Shown here: piece by piece, positions 57,999 through 64,000 of the stretch | Numbering within the stretch: position 1 is the first letter of the stretch | How the letters are laid out: the number at the start of each line of letters is the position of its first letter | Assembly (NCBI GenBank): GCA_963848825.1 | Contig: CAWKFA010000001.1 | Span: 124,001 to 188,000 of the forward strand | DNA: 64,000 bases | Source of the DNA: CAVVSQ01 sp963848825 | Lineage (GTDB): Bacteria; Planctomycetota; Planctomycetia; Gemmatales; Gemmataceae | Direction of reading: 5' to 3' | Made by a program: the position numbers and the translations under genes | The notes under the pieces: model-generated | What the model was told of the DNA's origin: nothing | The model's database searches: none | Seen by the model: only the letters and a program-made list of their open reading frames with translations

Positions 57999-58394
57999 CT
58001 ACTGCATGGCCACGAGTTGCGAGCGCAAGTATTCATGGGATTGCATCCCGACTATCTTACGCTTCAGGACACCATCCTTGAAAACGAGAAGGGTGGGAAT
58101 GGAGACTATCTCATACTTCGCCGCGACGCCGGGATAATCGTCGATATTCACCTTGCCAACGACCGCCCGGCCCTCATACTCTGCGGCCAATTCCTTGATG
58201 ACCGGGTCCATCGCCTTGCAGGGCCCACACCATTCCGCCCAGAAGTCCACGAGAACGATCTGTTTGCTCTTCAGGACCTTGTCCTCGAAGTTAGCCGTCG
58301 TCAAGGTGACGGCTTTGCTCACACCGGAACTACAGCCTGGAAGCGTTGCCGCCAGGGTGGCCCCGGCGAGGAAGAAAACGACGTGCCATTTCAT
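57999..58394 (-). CDS. Thioredoxin-fold lipoprotein
   Basis: A 131-residue thioredoxin. Lipoprotein signal (FFLAGATLAATLPGCSS), then VLVDFWAEWCGPCKAMDPVIKEL (active site WCGPC), cis-Pro SIPTLLVFKDG and the terminal helix. ATG 58394 (MKWHV) is natural; ATG 58403 adds three residues. An envelope disulfide reductase or isomerase is likely; its partner is unknown. Confidence 0.9.
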   Translation of the reverse strand: MKWHVVFFLAGATLAATLPGCSSGVSKAVTLTTANFEDKVLKSKQIVLVDFWAEWCGPCKAMDPVIKELAAEYEGRAVVGKVNIDDYPGVAAKYEIVSIPTLLVFKDGVLKRKIVGMQSHEYLRSQLVAMQ

Positions 58395-58446
58395 CGCGGC
58401 CATGAAGCGTACTCCAGGTTTTCGTCAAGGGTTGGACCAGCACCCA

Positions 58447-60987
58447 TTAATTCTTGCCCTTAAGAATCAATTCAATCTCGCGATTACAGTCTAGCAGATG
58501 GACGCGGCTATTGGCATCCTGCGTATTGGTCAGGGCCGCGGCGATTTGTAGCCCCAGGTCCTTGAGGGCGAAGCGAGCGATGGCGCGGAAATCGGTGCCC
58601 TGGACGCTGGCGCCGAAAATGGGCTCCTCGTCCAACGGAATGATGATTTGTTTGACGACGGAGTCGCTGGGCACGAGCTCGTGCTTCAGGTGCTCAAGAT
58701 AGGCACGCTGCAAATGGCGACGGAGGACGTCCACCGTGGGCTGCTTTTCCTTGAGCTCGCTCCAGATCCCATCTTGCACATCGGTCAGGAATTGCAAGGC
58801 GGCATAGGACCCGTCGGGATCGAGGACCTCACCATCCATGAGCAGCTTGAACCGTCGGCCGCTCAACAGACTTTCGAGCAGAGCACGCTGCTGGCCCATG
58901 ATATCGTCGGCCACGCCAAAATATTTGAAGCGGTTGACGAGCGCCGGCTGCAGCAGATTGCGCGGGGTCGTGAACGCATTGTCGCTCAGAAATTTGACAG
59001 CCTCGCGTTGTCTGTCCTTGGCCACCCGCGTGAACGATTCCGAGCCCCTGCCTCCCAGCGTGCGATTCTCCATTACGCCGCCGACGAGCAGGGCCACGGC
59101 ATTGAACCAGTTGCGGCGATGGGTCAGGATCGTCTTGTAAGTTTCCTTCATCAAAGAGAAATCCTCGCCGAGTTGCGTCGTGGCGGAAGGCAGCATTTCG
59201 AGCACGCGGTCGAGATTTTTGAGTCCCAGCGAAGTGGCCACAAGCGCGTCGGTGCTGATGTTCTCCGTCTTCACCGTAGGATCGACGGTGGCCGGTCCAT
59301 CTTCGCCGCCGAAGCGCAGCCAGGGCTCGTTCATTTGCTTGGCGGCCCATTGATCGAGCGTGGTCCGCTCCGGGTCGATGCCTTTGCCGCCGACAATCGG
59401 TTTATAGCCCCATTCGATGGCAAACATGTCATAAGGCCCAATTTTGGGAAGCAACGACTTGACGTTGTCGCCTGGCTGGGCGACATAGTTGAACCGGCCG
59501 TAGGCCATGATCGAGGCCACGGTGCCATATTGTTCGGTGAACTTGGGATCGCGGAGCTGGGCCACGGTGAAAGCCGAACTGGCCCGGTGATTGTGGCGTA
59601 GGCCCAGCGTGTGGCCAACTTCGTGAGCGGTGACGTAACGCATGCACTCGCCGATGACTTCATCCGGCAGCGGCAGCTTGTGGCGGCGCGGATCGTTGGC
59701 GCCGCACTGTACGAAGTACCACTGCTGCACCAGTTTTTGAATGTCATGCCAGAAAATAATATGGGCGGACACGATCTCCCCGGAGCGCGGATCATGTACG
59801 TGCGGGCCCATGGCGTTCTGCGTGGGGTCCGCGACCCAGCGAATGACGGAATAGCGAGCGTCCTCGGCATCCCAGTCGGGATCGTCCGCCTTGGTGGGCG
59901 CGTCCTTGGCGATAATGGCGTTCTTGAAGCCAGCCTTCTCGAACGCCGGCTTCCAGTCCTCCACGCCTTGCCTCATGTACGAGCGCCATTTTTCAGGCAC
60001 CTCCCGGCTGAGGTAAAAAACTATGGGCCGAACCGGTTCGGAAACCTCTTCGGCGGGTTCCTTTTTCTCCAGGCGAAAACGCGTGATATATTGCCGTTTG
60101 ACCATCCAGTTCTTGTCGCTCGCATAGTCCTCGAACGATTGCGTGAAGAAACCGACGCGTGAATCGAAATAACGCCCGACCATCGGCTTCTCCGGCAAAA
60201 GAGTAAGGCTGTAATGGGCGAAGATCGAGATACTCTTGCCGCCTCCACCACCGCCCCCGCCGCCGCCTTTGCGCGGTGGCCCGGCCGGTGCCGCGGCTAC
60301 CCCACCGCCGCCGCGAAAGGTCACGAGCACCCGCGTCTCGATATTGGTAGGGAAGGTCTTGATTTCTTCCAGATAGGTGCGTGAATCGTCGATGGCCCCG
60401 CCTCCTGGAATAGCCCTCTTGATGGACAGGTCGGCCGTGTCGGTGGTGAACAGCGAGGTTACCTGAATGACGGCGTCCTTATCTTTGTTCTCGGTCTCGA
60501 CAGGGAAGCTCTGCAGGATGGTAGCCAGGTTAGCCGACTCCACGGCATCCTGGACCGCCTTGCCATCGGCGCGCTTCTCAAAAGCGACCTGCCACAGGAG
60601 GACCTTGTTACCCCGGCGTTCCCAGCGCAGAACCGACCTGCCTCCCGCTTTGCCACCCCAGCCCACTCCCGGCGGCGCCTTGGCCACCTCGGCGGTCCAG
60701 AGCATCAATTTGCCATAGGCGCTCGTGGGAATTTCGAAGTAGACCTTGTCCTCGATCCGGTGAACGGTAAAGACCCCTTTGCTGGTCTTGGCCTTGGCCG
60801 TGATGACTTCGTCATACTTCTTGAGATCGCCGGCTTTGGGCTGCTTGGACTTCGGTTCTTTCTTCTCTTTGTCCGCGACTTTGGGCTCCTCCACCTTCGG
60901 CTCATCATCCGCTCGAGCATTCCCCGCTAAAAACAAAACAGCCAGCGCCAGCAAAAACGCCTGGCCGCAATAAGTTCGCCGTGACAT
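58447..60987 (-). CDS. Zinc-dependent metalloprotease (DUF5117/DUF5118-type)
   Basis: An 846-residue exported protein. Signal peptide (YCGQAFLLALAVLFLAGNARA), charged Lys/Glu linker, then a DUF5117-type region containing an unusual run of ten glycines. The catalytic zinc motif is HEVGHTLGLRHNHRASSAF (HExxHxxGxxH, metzincin-like), preceded by HVHDPRSGEIVSAHIIFWHD; the C-terminal half is helical. Such proteins are large exported proteases, common in planctomycetes and Bacteroidetes; substrates are unknown. Confidence 0.88.
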   Translation of the reverse strand: MSRRTYCGQAFLLALAVLFLAGNARADDEPKVEEPKVADKEKKEPKSKQPKAGDLKKYDEVITAKAKTSKGVFTVHRIEDKVYFEIPTSAYGKLMLWTAEVAKAPPGVGWGGKAGGRSVLRWERRGNKVLLWQVAFEKRADGKAVQDAVESANLATILQSFPVETENKDKDAVIQVTSLFTTDTADLSIKRAIPGGGAIDDSRTYLEEIKTFPTNIETRVLVTFRGGGGVAAAPAGPPRKGGGGGGGGGGKSISIFAHYSLTLLPEKPMVGRYFDSRVGFFTQSFEDYASDKNWMVKRQYITRFRLEKKEPAEEVSEPVRPIVFYLSREVPEKWRSYMRQGVEDWKPAFEKAGFKNAIIAKDAPTKADDPDWDAEDARYSVIRWVADPTQNAMGPHVHDPRSGEIVSAHIIFWHDIQKLVQQWYFVQCGANDPRRHKLPLPDEVIGECMRYVTAHEVGHTLGLRHNHRASSAFTVAQLRDPKFTEQYGTVASIMAYGRFNYVAQPGDNVKSLLPKIGPYDMFAIEWGYKPIVGGKGIDPERTTLDQWAAKQMNEPWLRFGGEDGPATVDPTVKTENISTDALVATSLGLKNLDRVLEMLPSATTQLGEDFSLMKETYKTILTHRRNWFNAVALLVGGVMENRTLGGRGSESFTRVAKDRQREAVKFLSDNAFTTPRNLLQPALVNRFKYFGVADDIMGQQRALLESLLSGRRFKLLMDGEVLDPDGSYAALQFLTDVQDGIWSELKEKQPTVDVLRRHLQRAYLEHLKHELVPSDSVVKQIIIPLDEEPIFGASVQGTDFRAIARFALKDLGLQIAAALTNTQDANSRVHLLDCNREIELILKGKN

Positions 60988-61125
60988 GGTTTCTCCTGAA
61001 TTCGACTGGTAGGCTCGGAAAAGCCAAGAAAGAACTACCTAACAAGTACCAGACCCGAGCGCGGAATGCCAGGGGGTAGTTGGCATAATTCGCCTCCCCC
61101 TACCGTAGGGCATGAGGTGCCGGGG

Positions 61126-62763
61126 TCACGCTGTTTTAATGCCGGCTGCCATTTCCAGCCCGAGTTCCTCGACAGCCACTTCACGCATGCGATACTTCTG
61201 CACCTTACCGGTCACCGTCATCGGGAACTCGCTGACAACCTTCCAGTAGCGCGGCACCTTGTATGTGGCGATGCGGCCCTTGCAAAAAGTGAGCAGGTCG
61301 GTTTCGGTAAGGGCAGTGCCCGGTTTGGGCATGATCCAGGCCATCACTTCCTCGCCGTACTTGACACTTGGCACGCCGATAACCTGGGCGACGCTGACCC
61401 GCGGATGAGTGTGCAAAAAGTCCTCGATCTCGCGAGGGAAGATCTTCTCGCCGCCGCGAATAATCATGTCTTTGATCCGGCCCACGATGTTGACGTAACC
61501 TTCTTCATCCAGGACGGCCAGGTCGCCCGAGTGCATCCAGCCGGCCTGGTCGATGGCATTGCGCGTGGCCGCGGTATCGTTCCAGTATCCAATCATGACG
61601 CTATAGCCGCGCGTGCATAGCTCGCCGGGAGTGCCGCGCGCCACGATGCTGCCCTCCGCATCGATGATTTTGACTTCCACATGCGGATGCACTCGGCCCA
61701 CGGTGCTCACACGTCGGCCGAGGGGATCGTCCCAGGCGCTTTGCGTCGATAGGGGCGAAGTTTCGGTCATACCGTAACCGATGGCGACTTCGGGCATGTG
61801 CATTTTGGTCACCACATTGTGCATCAGTTCGACCGGGCAGGGCGGCACCCGCCATCACGCCGGTGCGTAGAGAAGTCAAATCGAACTCGGCAAAACGCGG
61901 ATGATCCAGCTCGGCGCAAAACATGGTCGGCACGCCATAAAGCGACGTGCAACGTTCGGCCTGAACGGTTTCCAGGACCAGGAGCGGGTCGAAAGCAATG
62001 CCCGGCACCACCATGCAAGCGCCATGGCTCGTGCAAGCAAGATTGCCCAGCACCATGCCGAAGCAGTGATAGAAGGGCACGCAGATACAGACGCGGTCGG
62101 ACGCCGAATAACGCAGCAACAGGCCGACGAAGTAGGCGTTATTGAGGATATTATGGTGCGATAACGTGGCCCCTTTGGGGAAGCCGGTGGTGCCCGACGT
62201 GTACTGGATATTGATGGGATCGTCAAATTGCAGCGCTGCTTCGCGCCGATCCACGTCCCCTTCCGTGACGGCATAACTCATCTGATTGAAGCGCTCCCAT
62301 TCCTCCTCCAAAACCAGCGCGCCTCCAGCAGCGGACAGCGGTCACGAACTTCGTCGAGCAGGGGCAGGTACGCGGTCTGTCGAAACCCCTCGGAAAGAAA
62401 GAGTACGCGCACACCCGCCTGATTGAGAACATATTCCAGCTCAAGCGCCTTGTAAGCCGGATTGATGTTGACGAGGATCAGGCCCAGACGTGCCGTGGCG
62501 TATTGCAGCACCACCCATTCATAGCGATTGGGGGCCCAGATACCGACTCGATCGCCTTTTTGCAGGCCCAGGGCGACGAGGCCACGTGCCGCGCGCGTGA
62601 CCAGGTCCCAGAGTTGTCCATAAGTAATGCGAAAATCCTGGGAGCGCACCACCAGGGCCTCGCGCGTGGCGAAGCGTTCCACGGTGCGCCGTAAATTTGC
62701 CCCAATCGTTTCGCCCAGGAGGGGAATCGCCGAGGCACCATGCGTGTAAGAGAGACTTGTCAT
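61126..62763 (-). CDS. AMP-binding acyl-CoA ligase (frame breaks)
   Basis: About 546 residues after repair. AMP-binding motif YTSGTTGFPKGATLSHHNI, GYGMTETSP, GWMHSGDLAVLDEEGYVNIVGRIKDMIIRGGEKI and the catalytic Lys segment TVTGKVQKYRMRE are canonical of the fatty-acid CoA-ligase family. Breaks near 62322 and 61853 each join neighbouring family motifs. ATG 62763 is the natural start. The substrate is probably a medium- or long-chain acid; the specificity cannot be told. Confidence 0.88.
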
Positions 62764-62815
62764 GGCAACGATGGTAGCCACCAAACGGGCAAATGCCAAG
62801 TCTAGCTTCCGGCAT

Positions 62816-63382
62816 TTAGCCGCGGACGTCGAGGGTATTGCGATAGCGTTTGACTTCGCGACTAAGGGCTTTGTAGACGCCGAAGGCGAGCAGCAGGTCC
62901 AGAATCTTGTCGGCGAAGCCGCCGATGAACGGGATGTAGGAGGCGGGAAACCACCAGCGCGACGTGATTATGGCCGGGATAAAAAGCCATACAACCAGGT
63001 GCGTGGTCCAGGCCATCGTATAGCGTTTGTCCCATAGCATGAGGCACATCAGCCGGCCATCGACAAACATGTCGACGAAAAGCCACGCGAAGCCGCCGCG
63101 TGTCGGACTCATGTTTTCGATCGAAGCCAGTACCTCGCCCGTCGTCCCGGGTCGCCTGGGCGCGGCGGCCGTGAACCTATCGGCACCGGTGGCGCGTTGC
63201 AAGCGTTCCGTCACTTTGTCCACGATTCTTTCCTCGAGCGCCTTGGTGTTTCTGAGCGCGACGATCTCGTCCTCAAGCTGCCGGACGCGCGCTTCCAAAC
63301 TTGTGCCGCTGGGGGAAGGCTGGACATCCATGGAGAGGATGACAGGCGGCGGACCATGCGCATGCGGGACAGGTTCGTTCAT
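62816..63382 (-). CDS. Coiled-coil membrane protein, unknown function
   Basis: A 188-residue protein: a coiled coil (SLEARVRQLEDEIVALRNTKALEERIVDKVTERLQ), a Pro-rich linker, then two hydrophobic helices (HLVVWLFIPAIITSRWWFP and ADKILDLLLAFGVYKALS). ATG 63382 (MNEPVPHAH) is preferred over 63418. I recognise no family. It lies between leuS and the acyl-CoA ligase gene. Confidence 0.7.
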   Translation of the reverse strand: MNEPVPHAHGPPPVILSMDVQPSPSGTSLEARVRQLEDEIVALRNTKALEERIVDKVTERLQRATGADRFTAAAPRRPGTTGEVLASIENMSPTRGGFAWLFVDMFVDGRLMCLMLWDKRYTMAWTTHLVVWLFIPAIITSRWWFPASYIPFIGGFADKILDLLLAFGVYKALSREVKRYRNTLDVRG

Positions 63383-63434
63383 GACGTCTCGTTGGCGTTG
63401 GGCCGGTTGCGGGTGCATTTTGGCGTCGGCAGCT

Positions 63435-64000
63435 TTAACCGGCGACGATATTCACGAGCTTGCCTTTGACCACGATGACCTTTTTGATCGTTTTACCATC
63501 CAGCTGTGCGCGGATTTTGTCGTCGGCCAAAGCGATTTTTTCCAGGCTGTTCGGGTCGATATCGCTGGCAACCATCAGTTTGCCGCGCAGTTTGCCGTTG
63601 ATCTGTACGGGAACTTCGATTTCGTCTGCCCTCAGCAGCGTTTCATCAAAGGTTGGCCAGGGTTCATAGGCCAGTGTCTTTGAACCCGTGGTCCCATGCA
63701 AGGCCTGCCATAACTCTTCGGCCAGGTGGGGCGCGAACGGGCTAAGCAGCAGCGTAAAGGTCTTGAGGACGGCACGGGGTCGTACCGTCTGCGGCGTGAG
63801 GTGGTTGGTGAACTCCATCATGGCCGCAATGGCCGTGTTGAAGGAGAGTTTATCCAGGTCCTCGGTGACCCGTTTGGTGGTCAGGTGGATGAGCCTTGTC
63901 GTCTCTTTATCAGGCTCCACGTCGGCGACAGCGTCCTGCAGCTTCATCTCCTCACTACGATCGTCGATGATCAGCCGCCACACGCGATTAAGGAAACGAG
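63435..64000 (-). CDS. leuS: Leucyl-tRNA synthetase, C-terminal part
   Basis: Last about 188 residues, running off the right edge. Seen are the anticodon-binding region (RFLNRVWRLIIDD, TTKRVTEDLDKLSFNTAIAAMMEF, LLLSPFAPHLAEELWQAL) and the C-terminal domain (VPVQINGKLRGKL ... KVIVVKGKLVNIVAG), typical of bacterial LeuRS. The catalytic core lies outside the window. The enzyme charges tRNA-Leu. Confidence 0.93.
   Translation of the reverse strand, partial: RFLNRVWRLIIDDRSEEMKLQDAVADVEPDKETTRLIHLTTKRVTEDLDKLSFNTAIAAMMEFTNHLTPQTVRPRAVLKTFTLLLSPFAPHLAEELWQALHGTTGSKTLAYEPWPTFDETLLRADEIEVPVQINGKLRGKLMVASDIDPNSLEKIALADDKIRAQLDGKTIKKVIVVKGKLVNIVAG

Noticed and set aside
1..64000. CRISPR array, tRNA or rRNA genes, prophage or plasmid functions
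   Set aside because: I saw no regularly spaced repeats, no tRNA cloverleaf or rRNA sequence, and no integrase, capsid or replication genes.

Overview
The window is about 64 kb of chromosome, with no CRISPR array, rRNA or tRNA that I could recognise. Several gene families point to a planctomycete, probably of the Gemmata group: two DUF1559 prepilin-like proteins, a TIGR03000-domain protein, a DUF4912 protein, a zinc-finger anti-sigma/macroglobulin protein next to an ECF sigma factor, and an ATP synthase alpha subunit with a 60-residue insertion. Coding regions are GC-rich with mostly G or C at third codon positions.

Layout. 1-565: end of a DUF4912 gene. 1155-9711: F-type ATP synthase operon atpZ-I-B-E-F-H-A-G, an inserted nucleotidyltransferase-like gene, then atpD-C. 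9.8-19 kb: an unknown protein, an ECF sigma factor with a membrane anti-sigma/alpha-2-macroglobulin-like protein, a lipoprotein, a HEAT protein with a haem-type CxxCH motif and a WD40 protein. 19-28.6 kb: DUF1559, HEAT, psuG, redoxin, lipoprotein, omptin-like protease, ABC exporter, thrC and dapB. 28.9-32.7 kb: an HtrA-like protease, a second HtrA-like protein with degenerate catalytic sites that appears to continue into a complete chorismate mutase domain, DUF983 and HAD proteins. 32.7-36.3 kb: a GntR(YtrA)-ABC operon with a palindromic operator. 36.4-41.6 kb: a beta-propeller protein, an S55 (SpoIVB-type) peptidase and a TIGR03000 protein. 41.6-55.3 kb: a surface-sugar locus with rmlA, rmlB, rmlC, two glycosyltransferase-like proteins, a PhyH oxygenase, a Gfo/Idh/MocA oxidoreductase, then PtmE-, LegB- and LegC-like genes, an N-acetyl sugar amidotransferase and its HisH-like partner. 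55.4-64 kb: DUF1559, an unknown secreted protein, thioredoxin lipoprotein, zinc metalloprotease, acyl-CoA ligase, a membrane protein and the 3' end of leuS.

A recurring feature is single-base frame breaks, most explained by one missing base in a short homopolymer. They hit genes that cannot plausibly be dead (atpE, atpC) and several others, so I read most as consensus-sequence errors and annotate the repaired genes.

The most interesting biology is the HtrA/PDZ-like protein joined to a secreted-type chorismate mutase with every classical catalytic residue retained (30059-31617), followed by an omptin-type outer-membrane protease outside Proteobacteria (22932-23933), and a single protein joining an anti-sigma zinc finger to macroglobulin domains (10950-14207).
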